The notes under the pieces: model-generated
Databases searched by the model: none
Told to the model about the DNA's origin: nothing
Seen by the model: only the letters and a program-made list of their open reading frames with translations
Made by a program: the position numbers and the translations under genes
Origin: an uncultured Eubacteriales bacterium
Lineage (GTDB): Bacteria; Bacillota; Clostridia; Oscillospirales; Oscillospiraceae
DNA length: 64,000 bases
Direction of reading: 5' to 3'
Assembly: GCA_900549475.1 (NCBI GenBank)
Contig: UROF01000005.1
Span: 1-64,000 of the forward strand
Part shown: piece after piece, positions 23,921-31,757 of the stretch
Layout: each line of letters opens with the position of its first letter
Numbering within the stretch: position 1 is the stretch's first letter

Positions 23921-23958
23921 AGCTCCCCGCTGCCAACCGGCAGCGGGGAGTTTCTTTC
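23921..23958 (+). terminator. Terminator of the oad operon
   Basis: CTCCCCGCTGCC pairs with GGCAGCGGGGAG around AACC, preceded by AAAAAG and followed by TTTCTTTCTTT; it may also serve the opposing gene. Confidence 0.85.
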
Positions 23959-23982
23959 TTTGATTCGGTTCTGATGTGACTA

Positions 23983-24294
23983 TCAGTGCAGCTTTACCGC
24001 TGTTCCGTAGGCAATGACCTCGGCGGCCCCCTGCATCACAGCCGCAGAGCCAAAGCGGATATTGATCACCGCGTCCGCTCCCAGAGCCTCCGCCTCGTCC
24101 ACCATCCGCTTGGTGGCGATCTGCCGGGCCTCTACCAGCATCTCGGTATAGCCCACGATCTCGCCGCCCACCAATGTCTTCATACCGGCCATAAAGTCCC
24201 GGCCGATGTTCTTGGACTGGACCACGGTGCCCTTCACCATTCCAAGGGGCTCGATCTCCTTGCCCGGTACATAGTCGATATTCAGCAGCAGCAT
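23983..24294 (-). CDS. YbjQ/UPF0145 family protein
   Basis: A 103-residue protein of the UPF0145 (YbjQ) family: a beta-rich start with IDYVPG, a central GGEIVGYTEMLVEARQIAT segment, then DEAEALGADAVINIRF and a closing EVIAYGTAV. The family forms oligomeric dodecin-like assemblies in structures, but its role is unknown. ATG 24294 follows AGGAGG. It opposes the oad operon and is separated from it by a terminator. Confidence 0.85.
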   Translation of the reverse strand: MLLLNIDYVPGKEIEPLGMVKGTVVQSKNIGRDFMAGMKTLVGGEIVGYTEMLVEARQIATKRMVDEAEALGADAVINIRFGSAAVMQGAAEVIAYGTAVKLH

Positions 24295-24380
24295 ACTTCT
24301 TCCTCCTATTTTGTTATTTCACGCAGACTTCTTATCATCCACCGGCGGAAAGCTACTTTTCCTTCTCCACCATGGGGGAA

Positions 24381-24644
24381 TCAATACTTTTTTGCTTCCT
24401 CCTCCTCGCCGCCTTTCAGCTCCCGCAGGCGCTGACGCAGTGCAGCGATCACTCCCAGGATCATGGCCAGGACTACCAAGGCATAGACCACCAGGAAAGC
24501 CGTGGCCAGATGGATACCGAATACCGCTGTCTCCTCCAGCGCAGTCAGAAGGGACAGCAATACCAGGCCCAAGATGACCACCATCACCAGCGCGGCAATA
24601 GCGGCCGCCAGACCTTTCCGCTTTTTCTCAGTACCGTTTTGCAT
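24381..24644 (-). CDS. Small membrane protein with two helices, 87 aa
   Basis: A short charged N-terminus (MQNGTEKKRKG), two hydrophobic helices (residues about 13-34 and 42-66) and a charged C-terminal tail with RQRLRELKGGEEEEA. ATG 24644 follows AAAGGAGAGG. The upstream frame 24628-24744 overlaps it, suggesting coupling. I do not recognise the family. Confidence 0.6.
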   Translation of the reverse strand: MQNGTEKKRKGLAAAIAALVMVVILGLVLLSLLTALEETAVFGIHLATAFLVVYALVVLAMILGVIAALRQRLRELKGGEEEEAKKY

Positions 24645-24744
24645 CCTCAGCCTCTCCTTTCTCCATTTTCCGTATTCTCTGCACCAGTGCGATACCCATA
24701 ATGGCGGCGGCCGGTACCGCCAACCGCAGCACAAACAGAGGCAG
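24628..24744 (-). CDS. Possible tiny membrane protein with a CTG start, 38 aa
   Basis: The minus-strand frame encodes a hydrophobic stretch (LPLFVLRLAVPAAAIMGIAL) followed by a charged tail QRIRKMEKGEAEDAKRY. There is no ATG, GTG or TTG at a good distance, but a CTG at 24744 lies 8 bases after GGAGG. The stop overlaps the start of the next gene by 17 bases. The layout (membrane helix, charged tail, coupling) argues for a real gene, the start codon against. Confidence 0.3.
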   Translation of the reverse strand: MPLFVLRLAVPAAAIMGIALVQRIRKMEKGEAEDAKRY

Positions 24745-24856
24745 GGTCAGCGCCTCCTGGAGCTTCTCTTTCTCCTACTATATACTCTACCCCACGGGGA
24801 AGGTCAAGAAAAATTCAGAAATTACTCCTTTTTATTTGCATATTATTGGGACGGAT

Positions 24857-24885
24857 TTGACAGAAAAACATGGGTGGGGTAAAAT
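24857..24885 (+). promoter_or_regulatory. Strong promoter very close to the thioesterase start
   Basis: TTGACA (24857-24862), a 17-base spacer and TAAAAT (24880-24885). Only nine bases separate the -10 box from ATG 24895, so the transcript would have a leader of about 0-3 bases. Confidence 0.65.
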
Positions 24886-24894
24886 AACAGCAAT

Positions 24895-25647
24895 ATGATT
24901 GTCAAGGAAGTGATCCCTATTTCTCATTTCATGTACCCATGCAGTGTAACCTATGCCGACGTAGGGCTGGATGGACGGCTCTCCCACAAGGGTGTTCTGC
25001 GTCTGCTCCAGGAGGCCGCCGCTGTGGATTCCCAGAACTGTGGATACGGCCTTCTGAACGCCGAAGAGACCGGCGTATGCTGGATCCTCACCGGGTGGCG
25101 AATTCAGCTGCTGGAGCGTCCCCTCTGGCACACTCCCCTCACCGCCGAGACCTGGCCCCGGACTATGGAGGGCTTCTTCTCCGACCGTGACTTCCGCCTC
25201 TTGTCCGGGGACAAGCTGATTGCCAAAGCCACCTCCCGGTGGTGCTTGGTCAATGTCCACACCGGTCACGTCACCCGGGTGACAGAAACGATACGCTCCG
25301 CCTACACCCTGGACCCCCAGGCTATGTTCTCTGAAAATCTCCGCTCCAATGGAAGAAGCAGCGATACAGCGGCGGAGAGCTTTTCCACCGTGGTGGGCCG
25401 CCGGGACATTGACACCAACCACCATGTCAACAACCTCCACTATTTGGACTACGCCGTGGAGGCACTGCCTCAGGAAGTGTTTGAACACCTCCCTGCCACC
25501 CTGGAGATCGTCTACCGCAAGCAGATCCTCCTGGGGACCCCCATCACCTGCCTCTACCAGGTCACCGACGATGGCCGTCATCAGGTGGAGATCCGCAGCG
25601 GCCAGGGAAAGGATACCGTTCACCACGCCTTCCTTTGGTTCTATTAA
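24895..25647 (+). CDS. Acyl-ACP thioesterase
   Basis: A 250-residue acyl-[acyl-carrier-protein] thioesterase of the FatA/FatB fold, two tandem hot-dog domains. The first domain begins YADVGLDGRLSHKGVLRLLQEAA; the second contains the catalytic region RRDIDTNHHVNNLHYLDYAVE with conserved Asn and His. It releases free fatty acids from ACP and may adjust membrane lipids or make medium-chain acids. ATG 24895 has no clear ribosome site but lies just behind a strong promoter, implying near-leaderless translation. An M18 peptidase gene follows 19 bases later. Confidence 0.88.
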   Translation: MIVKEVIPISHFMYPCSVTYADVGLDGRLSHKGVLRLLQEAAAVDSQNCGYGLLNAEETGVCWILTGWRIQLLERPLWHTPLTAETWPRTMEGFFSDRDFRLLSGDKLIAKATSRWCLVNVHTGHVTRVTETIRSAYTLDPQAMFSENLRSNGRSSDTAAESFSTVVGRRDIDTNHHVNNLHYLDYAVEALPQEVFEHLPATLEIVYRKQILLGTPITCLYQVTDDGRHQVEIRSGQGKDTVHHAFLWFY

Positions 25648-25666
25648 TTGCAGATAGGAGATCGAT

Positions 25667-26944
25667 ATGAACGACCTGCTCACCTTTATTGATCAAAGTC
25701 CCAGTCCCTTCCACGCCGTGGACACCTTGGCCAAAACCCTGTCCGCCGCCGGCTATACCCGTCTCTCGGAGAGCAGTCCCTGGCATCTGGCTCCCGGCGG
25801 GAAGTATTTTGTCACCCGTAATGGCTCCTCCCTGCTGGCCTTCCGCATCCCCAGAGCGGATTTCACCGGTTTTCTCTTCTCCGCCAGCCACAGCGACGCC
25901 CCTACCTTCCGGGTAAAGGAGAATGCGGAGATGGAGGGTCCTGACGGCTACCTCCGGCTGAACACCGAGGGCTATGGCGGCATGCTCTGCGCCCCCTGGC
26001 TGGACCGTCCCCTGACAGTGGCCGGCCGGGCACTGGTCCAAAAGGGCGATACCATCGAGACCCGACTGGTCTATGTGGATCGTGACCTGCTGATGATCCC
26101 CAATGTGGCTATCCACATGAACCGGGAGGCCAACAACGGCTATAAGTACGACCTCAAATGCGACATGGTGCCTCTGCTGGGCCTGGGCAAGAGCAAGGGC
26201 GCCTTCAAAGCGGCGGTGGCCCAGGCAGCAGCCTGTGCCCCGGCCGACATTCTGGGCTGGGACCTGGTACTGGCCCCCCGGCAGAAGGGCCTGATCTGGG
26301 GCATGGAGAATGAATTCATCTCCTCTCCCCGACTGGACGACCTCCAGTGCGCCTATGGCTGCTTCCAGGGCTTCCTGACCGCTGCAGACAGCGACAGCGT
26401 ACCGGTATTCGCCCTTCTGGACAACGAGGAGGTGGGCAGCCGCACCAAGCAGGGCGCCGACAGCACCTTCCTCAGCGACCTGGTGGATCGGATCTGCGCC
26501 GCCCTGGGTCGGGATCGGGCTACCGCCGTGGCCAACAGCTTCCTGGTATCCGCGGACAATGCCCACGCCGTCCACCCCAACCATCCGGAGTACGCCGACC
26601 CCACCCACCGTCCGGCCATGAACAACGGTCTGGTCATCAAGCACGGCTCCCGCTACGCCACCGACGGCGCTGCTCAGGCGGTGTTTGCCGCCCTGTGCCG
26701 CAAGGCCGGTGTACCGGTACAGCAGTTCTTCAACCGCTCCGATCTGGCCGGCGGCGGCACCCTGGGCAACATCGCCAATGCCCATGTGTCCATGAACACG
26801 GTGGACATCGGCCTGCCTCAGCTGGCCATGCACTCCTGCTTTGAGACGGCAGGGGTGAAGGATACAGATTACCTGATCCAGGCTATGGCCGCCTACTACA
26901 GCGCCACCTTCTGGGAGGAGAACGGCACCTTCACTCTGTCCTGA
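25667..26944 (+). CDS. apeB: M18 family aminopeptidase
   Basis: A 425-residue zinc aminopeptidase of the M18 family (ApeB/aspartyl aminopeptidase-like), which removes N-terminal residues from peptides in the cytoplasm. Metal ligands are visible in FSASHSDAPTFRVK (His and nearby Asp), in LLDNEEVGSRTKQGADS (catalytic Glu pair), and in the closing VDIGLPQLAMHSC (His). A further conserved segment is NAHAVHPNHPE. Length is normal. It follows the thioesterase gene closely and probably shares its transcript; a hairpin terminator lies behind. Confidence 0.92.
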   Translation: MNDLLTFIDQSPSPFHAVDTLAKTLSAAGYTRLSESSPWHLAPGGKYFVTRNGSSLLAFRIPRADFTGFLFSASHSDAPTFRVKENAEMEGPDGYLRLNTEGYGGMLCAPWLDRPLTVAGRALVQKGDTIETRLVYVDRDLLMIPNVAIHMNREANNGYKYDLKCDMVPLLGLGKSKGAFKAAVAQAAACAPADILGWDLVLAPRQKGLIWGMENEFISSPRLDDLQCAYGCFQGFLTAADSDSVPVFALLDNEEVGSRTKQGADSTFLSDLVDRICAALGRDRATAVANSFLVSADNAHAVHPNHPEYADPTHRPAMNNGLVIKHGSRYATDGAAQAVFAALCRKAGVPVQQFFNRSDLAGGGTLGNIANAHVSMNTVDIGLPQLAMHSCFETAGVKDTDYLIQAMAAYYSATFWEENGTFTLS

Positions 26945-26971
26945 CCGGCAGTATTTCTTACACCTTCCACA

Positions 26972-27022
26972 CCCCTTGGAGCTCCCGAAGGGCTTTCGCC
27001 CTCCTCCGGGTCCCCCAAGGGG
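26972..27022 (+). terminator. Hairpin after the M18 peptidase gene
   Basis: CCCCTTGG (26972-26979) pairs with CCAAGGGG (27015-27022), and inner segments CCCGAAGGG and CCCTCCTCCGGG extend the fold. The T-run is short (GTTCCTTATTG), so efficiency is uncertain. Confidence 0.5.
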
Positions 27023-27112
27023 TTCCTTATTGAGGGAGTTTTTCTTTCCGTAAATTTCCTTGTATCTTTTCGGCTCCTGACGGCTCTAACAAGCAGAACG
27101 AGGTGATGGACG

Positions 27113-27601
27113 ATGGACGATTTCCAGCAGATATTCCAAAATTTCACCCCCGTGGTCTACCGCTATCTCCTGTCTCTGTGCGGAGACGACGACCTGGCCC
27201 AGGAGCTGACGTCGGAGACCTTCTATCAGGCCTACCTGCACATGGGAAAATTCCGGGGAGACTGCAAGCCGGAGACCTGGCTGTGCCAGATTGCCAAACA
27301 CGCCCTGTACAAGGAACAAAAGCGCCGGCGGCGGACAGTTCCCCCGGAGAGCCTGACAGACATCCCGGCAGCAGAGGAGCACCTGCTGGAGGCCCTGTCC
27401 GACAAGGAGCAGGCCCTCCGGCTCCACCGGCACCTCCACGCCCTCAGCGAGCCCTACCGCGAGGTGTTCATGCTGCGGGTCCTGGGGGAGCTGAGCTTCC
27501 GGGAGATCGGAGATATCTGCGGAAAAACGGAGTCCTGGGCCAAGGTGACCTTTTACCGGGCCAAAAACAAGCTGCTGGAGAAAATGGAGGACCAGATATG
27601 A
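27113..27601 (+). CDS. ECF-type RNA polymerase sigma factor
   Basis: A 162-residue sigma-70 family factor of the extracytoplasmic-function group. Region 2 spans residues about 8-75 (VYRYLLSLCGDDDLAQELTSETFYQAYL) and region 4 about 105-155 (LSEPYREVFMLRVLGELSFREIGDICGKTESWAKVTF). It overlaps the anti-sigma gene by 4 bases, the standard arrangement by which the sigma is held inactive until an envelope signal. The start at 27113 has GAGGTGATGG upstream. Confidence 0.92.
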   Translation: MDDFQQIFQNFTPVVYRYLLSLCGDDDLAQELTSETFYQAYLHMGKFRGDCKPETWLCQIAKHALYKEQKRRRRTVPPESLTDIPAAEEHLLEALSDKEQALRLHRHLHALSEPYREVFMLRVLGELSFREIGDICGKTESWAKVTFYRAKNKLLEKMEDQI

Positions 27602-28287
27602 ACATGAACTGCCGCATTGCCGATGATCTGCTGCCCCTGTATGTGGACGGCGTATGTTCCCCGGACAGCCGCGCTCTTCTGGAGGAGCATCTGCGCACCT
27701 GCCCCGCCTGCCGGGAAAAGCTCAAACGGATGGGGCAGGACACCCCTCCTGCTCCCGTAGAGGAAATGGCAAGCGCCAATCCCCTTGCTGCCTGTGCCCG
27801 GAAAATACAGCGCCGCCGCCTGCGGACGGCGGTACTGGCCACGCTGGCCTGTGTCGTTGTGGCTTGTTTTCTGGCCCTGTGCCTGCTGGCCATTCACTCT
27901 ATGCGCCTCCAGGCCAATCCCACCGTCTTTCCCGTGGAGGAGGGCGTCTACAATCTGACTGCCGGGGAACTGAAGACCACCGCTGGAGAGGCGGGAGAGT
28001 ACATCCTGTTCACCAACTCTACCCGGATCGCCGTCACCGTTGCGGAGGGCAGCGGATTTTCCGGGGAGATCCTGCTGTGGGATGTAGGAAATGACAGCGC
28101 TCCCATTCTTTACGGCCATGTGGATGGCAGTGACAATACCTGCGTCTTTGAGAATCTCACCTCTGCCCGCTACTACCGGGTCACCTGCGAGGGGGAAGCG
28201 GACCTGCCTCTCACCATCAGCGAGGGCCGGATCGTCAGCTTCTGGTACAGTCTGGGTGAGATCGTAAATACGCTGTTGGGCCGCTGA
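27598..28287 (+). CDS. Anti-sigma factor with zinc-finger (zf-HC2) and one membrane helix
   Basis: A 229-residue membrane anti-sigma factor. The N-terminus holds the anti-sigma zinc finger motif (LLEEHLRTCPACREKL, with His and two Cys), a single membrane helix lies at about residues 80-105, and the outside domain of about 120 residues is beta-rich, with no recognised fold. The ATG at 27598 overlaps the sigma stop (ATATGA). It should bind and restrain the upstream ECF sigma; the extracellular domain is the likely sensor. A terminator follows. Confidence 0.85.
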   Translation: MNMNCRIADDLLPLYVDGVCSPDSRALLEEHLRTCPACREKLKRMGQDTPPAPVEEMASANPLAACARKIQRRRLRTAVLATLACVVVACFLALCLLAIHSMRLQANPTVFPVEEGVYNLTAGELKTTAGEAGEYILFTNSTRIAVTVAEGSGFSGEILLWDVGNDSAPILYGHVDGSDNTCVFENLTSARYYRVTCEGEADLPLTISEGRIVSFWYSLGEIVNTLLGR

Positions 28288-28321
28288 GGGAAATATGACC
28301 GGAATAACAGCGGAAAATCCA

Positions 28322-28359
28322 AACAGGGCCTGTCCGGAATCCACCGGGCAGGCCCTGTT
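28322..28359. terminator. Bidirectional terminator between the anti-sigma and DUF1648 genes
   Basis: AACAGGGCCTG-T-CCGG pairs with CCGG-G-CAGGCCCTGTT around AATCCA, between two convergent genes. Confidence 0.75.
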
Positions 28360-28381
28360 CTCTGTCTGCAGACAGCTTCTA

Positions 28382-28792
28382 TCAGCTCCACGGGAACAGG
28401 TGGGAAATATCCTCCACCTGGCCAAAGGATGTATACAGGATAAAGATCATCAGGACATTGAAAACCAGTAGCCCGGCACACCCGATCAGCAGGCTGATCT
28501 TCTTCCAGTTCTTCCCCTCCAGATCCCCGGTAATGTTTGCCATAAACCGCAGAAAGAAGCCAAATAAAATCACACAGGGCGGCAGGATCAACACCTCAAA
28601 CCGGCTGCCCCGCCGGGTCACCAGTCCTGCGGCGTCAAAATGGGCGGGAATCCGCTCCGGCAGGAAGGGCAGCGCTATCAGCGCCATGGCCAGGGGCAGG
28701 TACATGAGGACGGTGAACAGCTTCTCATACCATGCCTTAGCTCTCCATGTTTCCAGCCGTTCCTGCCAGCTCCTGTTGGTATGTTTTTTCAC
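28382..28792 (-). CDS. DUF1648 domain membrane protein
   Basis: A 136-residue membrane protein. A DUF1648 motif (PERIPAHFDAAGLVTRRGSR) follows the first helix (residues about 26-43), with further helices around 68-85 and 98-120. DUF1648 occurs in SdpI-like immunity and signalling proteins in Firmicutes, but this short version lacks the full SdpI layout. ATG 28792 has a GGAGGGATG site. It converges on the ECF sigma/anti-sigma operon and may be a single gene. Confidence 0.75.
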   Translation of the reverse strand: MKKHTNRSWQERLETWRAKAWYEKLFTVLMYLPLAMALIALPFLPERIPAHFDAAGLVTRRGSRFEVLILPPCVILFGFFLRFMANITGDLEGKNWKKISLLIGCAGLLVFNVLMIFILYTSFGQVEDISHLFPWS

Positions 28793-28914
28793 GGCACATC
28801 CCTCCTTTTCCTCCTCCTGATTATTTTATCTTACCATGGCTATGGCAAAAAATCGTAACAGTCCGGTGACAGTTTCCCGCCAAAAAGGCCGCAAAACACC
28901 TTGCGATAAGCTTC

Positions 28915-28949
28915 AGCCCCGGTGGCGGCATAATGCCGCCACCGGGGCT
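28915..28949. terminator. Perfect 16-bp hairpin beyond the dipicolinate operon
   Basis: AGCCCCGGTGGCGGCA and TGCCGCCACCGGGGCT form a perfect 16-bp stem around TAA, just past the end of spoVFB on the minus strand. There is no T-run after it on the minus strand, so it may be a processing or retroregulatory hairpin or a weak terminator. Confidence 0.5.
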
Positions 28950-28958
28950 GTCTCTTGC

Positions 28959-29531
28959 TCAAAGCAGGATCGGCTGAATCTGACGCCCTTCCAGGGCCGC
29001 ATCCACAGTCTCCCCGATCCGGGAGAAATCCGCCATCAGGGAGCAGGGCTTCTTCTCCGGGTCGTCCTGACCGAAGGGGACGAAATAGTAGTTCTTTCGG
29101 GTCAGCAGTTCCCCGATATTCCGGGCCGCCGCGCTGAGACCGTCGTTGGTAGCCATGGCGATGACCACCGGCCGGCCGTTGCGGAGATGGGCCTTGGCCG
29201 CCATTGTGACGGCGGTATCGGTGATGCCGTTTGCCAGCTTTGCCAGGGTATTGCCGGTGCAGGGAGCAATCACCAGTACATCCAGCAATTTCCTGGGCCC
29301 GATGGGCTCCGCCGCCGCCACACTGTCCATAGGGGCCTTCCCTGTCAGGCGCTTTACCTCCGCTGCCAGATCCGCCGCCGTGCCGAAACGGGTATCCGTC
29401 CGGCAGCAGTTCTCCGACAGGATAGGGATCACCGAAGTATACGTACCGCACAGCTTCTCCAGCTCCGAGAGCACCTGCCGGTGGGTACAAAAGGAGCCGC
29501 ACATGGCAAAGCCTACGCGTATGTCTTTCAC
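28959..29531 (-). CDS. spoVFB: Dipicolinate synthase subunit B
   Basis: A 190-residue flavoprotein-like subunit of dipicolinate synthase, which makes the spore core compound dipicolinic acid from dihydrodipicolinate. The N-terminus GFAMCGSFCTH and the middle VLVIAPCTGNTLAKLANGI match the DpaB/flavoprotein family. The start at 29531 overlaps spoVFA by 4 bases. Spore formation is thus implied for this organism; transcription would be expected late in the mother cell. Confidence 0.9.
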   Translation of the reverse strand: MKDIRVGFAMCGSFCTHRQVLSELEKLCGTYTSVIPILSENCCRTDTRFGTAADLAAEVKRLTGKAPMDSVAAAEPIGPRKLLDVLVIAPCTGNTLAKLANGITDTAVTMAAKAHLRNGRPVVIAMATNDGLSAAARNIGELLTRKNYYFVPFGQDDPEKKPCSLMADFSRIGETVDAALEGRQIQPILL

Positions 29532-30385
29532 ATGGGTTCACCTCGTTCCTCCAATATGTGCCGGATGCTCTCGCGGATAGCTCTGGCAGCGGCCCGGGGC
29601 GCTACGATCCCAGGCAACCCCGGCGCCCGGATCAGTCTCCGGCCCAGGCGCTGGGCTGCCCCTTCCTCGATCCCTCCGGGGGCAGACGCCAGTTCCATCA
29701 GCAGACAGTTCTCCTTTGTCTCCGTCAGACGGGGCGCATCCAGCAGGAGGGCAGGCACAGTATTGAAGATCAGGTCAAATTCCCCCAGGTGTCCCGACAG
29801 CTCACCAATGGGCAGACTGCAAAAGTCCAGAGCATCGATCCAGGCAAGGTCACGGTATTTCCGGGCCGCCACCGTCACCTGGGCGCCCAGGTTCCTCAGG
29901 CGGTAAGCCAGCAGTTTTCCTACCCGGCCAAAGCCCAGTACCAGACACCGGCTGCCATGCAGGGTACCGTCGGTTGCCTCCATGGCCCGCTGGATAGCGC
30001 CCTCGGCAGTAGGCACAGCATTGGCCACCTGGAGTTCCTCCCGGGCATAGTAGTCAATGACTGTCAGTCCAAAGTCCGCCATGAGCCGGGGCGCCAGCTC
30101 TCCCGTCATACCACCCAGCACCAGCTGGTCGTACCGGAGTCTGGGCCACAGCTGCTCCGGGTCCAATACGGTATCCGTCAGCGGCAGGTTCATACCTCCC
30201 GCCCGGCACACCGGCAGCGGCAGCACCAGAATATCAGCCTCCAGCGCCATGTGCAGCGGCACGGGCCTCTGCCCGCCGCCCTTTTCCAAGCCCCAGGTCA
30301 CCACATCCTGTCCTTCGTCCAGGAACATCTGCGTCAAGTAGACCTGGCGCAGATCTCCGCCGATCACGGCAATACGCCGCTCCAT
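29528..30385 (-). CDS. spoVFA: Dipicolinate synthase subunit A
   Basis: A 285-residue NAD-binding subunit of dipicolinate synthase. The N-terminus RIAVIGGDLRQVYLTQMF is characteristic of DpaA, and a Rossmann motif occurs at CLVLGFGRVGKLLAYRL (residues about 150-166). The start ATG 30385 was chosen by its AGGAGGG site; longer frames to 30424 read through the upstream spacer. It forms a two-gene operon with spoVFB and is separated from the c-di-AMP receptor gene by a strong terminator. Confidence 0.9.
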   Translation of the reverse strand: MERRIAVIGGDLRQVYLTQMFLDEGQDVVTWGLEKGGGQRPVPLHMALEADILVLPLPVCRAGGMNLPLTDTVLDPEQLWPRLRYDQLVLGGMTGELAPRLMADFGLTVIDYYAREELQVANAVPTAEGAIQRAMEATDGTLHGSRCLVLGFGRVGKLLAYRLRNLGAQVTVAARKYRDLAWIDALDFCSLPIGELSGHLGEFDLIFNTVPALLLDAPRLTETKENCLLMELASAPGGIEEGAAQRLGRRLIRAPGLPGIVAPRAAARAIRESIRHILEERGEPM

Positions 30386-30429
30386 ACCCATCCCTCCTCT
30401 GCACCAGTGTATGCGCCGGGACAAAAAGA

Positions 30430-30471
30430 GGAACCGGCCGCCGCGGGATTCCTCCCGCGGCGGCCGGTTCC
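30430..30471 (-). terminator. Strong terminator after the c-di-AMP receptor gene
   Basis: A perfect 19-bp stem (30430-30448 with 30453-30471) around a 4-base loop is followed on the minus strand by TCTTTTTGT. Confidence 0.9.
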
Positions 30472-30499
30472 ACCGATGCTCTTTATTCTCTCAGAGCCA

Positions 30500-30856
30500 T
30501 CAATATTTCTGGATGTCGTCCAGATCTGCAACAAATACTACCACACCGCCTACGCTCATCTGCACCGGCATTACCGGGATGGCAGGATTGGGCCCGCCGG
30601 CGGACATGGACAAATCTGAATAGGTCATCTGCTGCCGGCGTCCGGCGCACTGCTTGAGGATATCCAGGGCACCCTGCAGCCGGGCCTCCTCCACACCGAT
30701 CATCAGCGTCATGCTCTTCTTTTTCAGAAAGCCGCCGGTGGAGCTCAGGACAGTGGCAAAAAAGCCGCCTCGATTCAGCTCGTCCACAGTATCCGCATAG
30801 TCATCTCCCTGCAGAACCGCTAAAATCAGCTTTTTCTTTGTTGTCTCCTTGTCCAT
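30500..30856 (-). CDS. darA: Cyclic-di-AMP receptor (PstA/DarA family)
   Basis: A 118-residue PII-like protein of the PstA/DarA family, which binds c-di-AMP. Typical features are the start KLILAVLQGDDYADTVDELN, the GGF-ATVLSSTGGFLKK segment and MTLMIGVEEARL, followed by a loop and a last strand VFVADLDDI. Its partner in the cell is not firmly known. ATG 30856 follows GAGGTG; GTG 30865 is an alternative. The leader contains a perfect 16-bp palindrome and a good promoter. Confidence 0.9.
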   Translation of the reverse strand: MDKETTKKKLILAVLQGDDYADTVDELNRGGFFATVLSSTGGFLKKKSMTLMIGVEEARLQGALDILKQCAGRRQQMTYSDLSMSAGGPNPAIPVMPVQMSVGGVVVFVADLDDIQKY

Positions 30857-30874
30857 ATGGTTCACCTCATTCCG

Positions 30875-30930
30875 TCAGGATCGATCCTGAGATCGTACTT
30901 CCATTATACCTGTAATTCCCATATTTGCAA
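30875..30930 (-). promoter_or_regulatory. darA promoter and 16-bp palindrome in the leader
   Basis: On the minus strand TTGCAA (30930-30925), 16 bases, TATAAT (30908-30903). Between the start point and the ribosome site lies TCAGGATCGATCCTGA (30875-30890), a perfect palindrome that could be an operator or a small RNA hairpin. Confidence 0.6.
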
Positions 30931-30975
30931 GTGAAAATATGCAAACATTCATCACTTCTTCCTCGCCACCCCCTG

Positions 30976-31004
30976 TTGCACAACGGGAAAAAATGTGTTA
31001 TTCT
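30976..31004 (+). promoter_or_regulatory. Promoter of the YjjG-like gene
   Basis: TTGCAC (30976-30981), 17 bases, TATTCT (30999-31004), with the start codon about 30 bases further on after a TGAGGTG ribosome site. Confidence 0.6.
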
Positions 31005-31033
31005 GTCTCAAATCCTTCTGAGGTGAACTGCTT

Positions 31034-31717
31034 ATGCCCTATGAATACCTGCTTTTTGATGCAGACAATACCCTTTTTGACTTTGATGCCGCAGAGCGCA
31101 ATGCCCATCTCCAGCTGTGCCGTGACTTTGGTCTGGCCTTCTCCGAGGAGGGCTATCAGCTCTATCACCAGTGCAACGCCCAGCTCTGGCACGAGTTCGA
31201 TCTGGGGCACTGCACCAAGGAATTTCTCCTGGTAGAGCGCTTTCGCCGGTATCTGGCCATTACCGGTGAAACAGCCGACCCGGAAGCGCTCAATATCGCC
31301 CACCTCAAATCTCTGGGAGAGGGCGCCATCCTGCTGCCCGGTGCCCTGGAACTGTGCCGCCAGTTGGCCAAAAACCACCAGATGTACATCCTCACCAACG
31401 CGGTAGCCTCCGTACAGAGAGAGCGGTTTGCCCGCTCCCCTATCGCCCCTCTTTTCCAGGGGGTGTTCATCTCCGAGGAGATCGGCTGCGGCAAGCCCAG
31501 CCGCGCCTACTTTGACTATGTGTTTGCGGCCGTTCCCGGCCTGAACGCTGGAAACTCTCTGGTCATCGGCGACTCCCTCTCCAGCGACATCCAGGGGGCC
31601 AACAATGCAGGGCTCCCCTGCTGCTGGTTCAATCCCCGTGGGCTTCCCCGGCCGGAAGGCCTGCGGATCGATTACGAGATCCGGGCCCTTGAAGAGCTGC
31701 TGTCTATCACCGAATAA
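31034..31717 (+). CDS. YjjG family noncanonical pyrimidine 5'-nucleotidase (HAD)
   Basis: A 227-residue HAD hydrolase of the YjjG type, which dephosphorylates pyrimidine and damaged nucleotides. HAD motif I is FDADNTLFDFD, motif II is TNAVA, motif III the Lys in GCGKPS and motif IV VIGDSLSSDIQGA. Substrate preference cannot be read from sequence. It has its own promoter and is divergent from the c-di-AMP receptor gene, with a terminator behind. Confidence 0.85.
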   Translation: MPYEYLLFDADNTLFDFDAAERNAHLQLCRDFGLAFSEEGYQLYHQCNAQLWHEFDLGHCTKEFLLVERFRRYLAITGETADPEALNIAHLKSLGEGAILLPGALELCRQLAKNHQMYILTNAVASVQRERFARSPIAPLFQGVFISEEIGCGKPSRAYFDYVFAAVPGLNAGNSLVIGDSLSSDIQGANNAGLPCCWFNPRGLPRPEGLRIDYEIRALEELLSITE

Positions 31718-31719
31718 CA

Positions 31720-31753
31720 AGGAGGCCGGTGGGGAAATCCCCGCCGGCCTCCT
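31720..31753. terminator. Bidirectional terminator between the yjjG-like gene and nfo
   Basis: AGGAGGCCGG-T-GGGG pairs with CCCC-G-CCGGCCTCCT around AAAT, followed on the plus strand by CCTTTTA. Confidence 0.8.
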
Positions 31754-31757
31754 CCTT

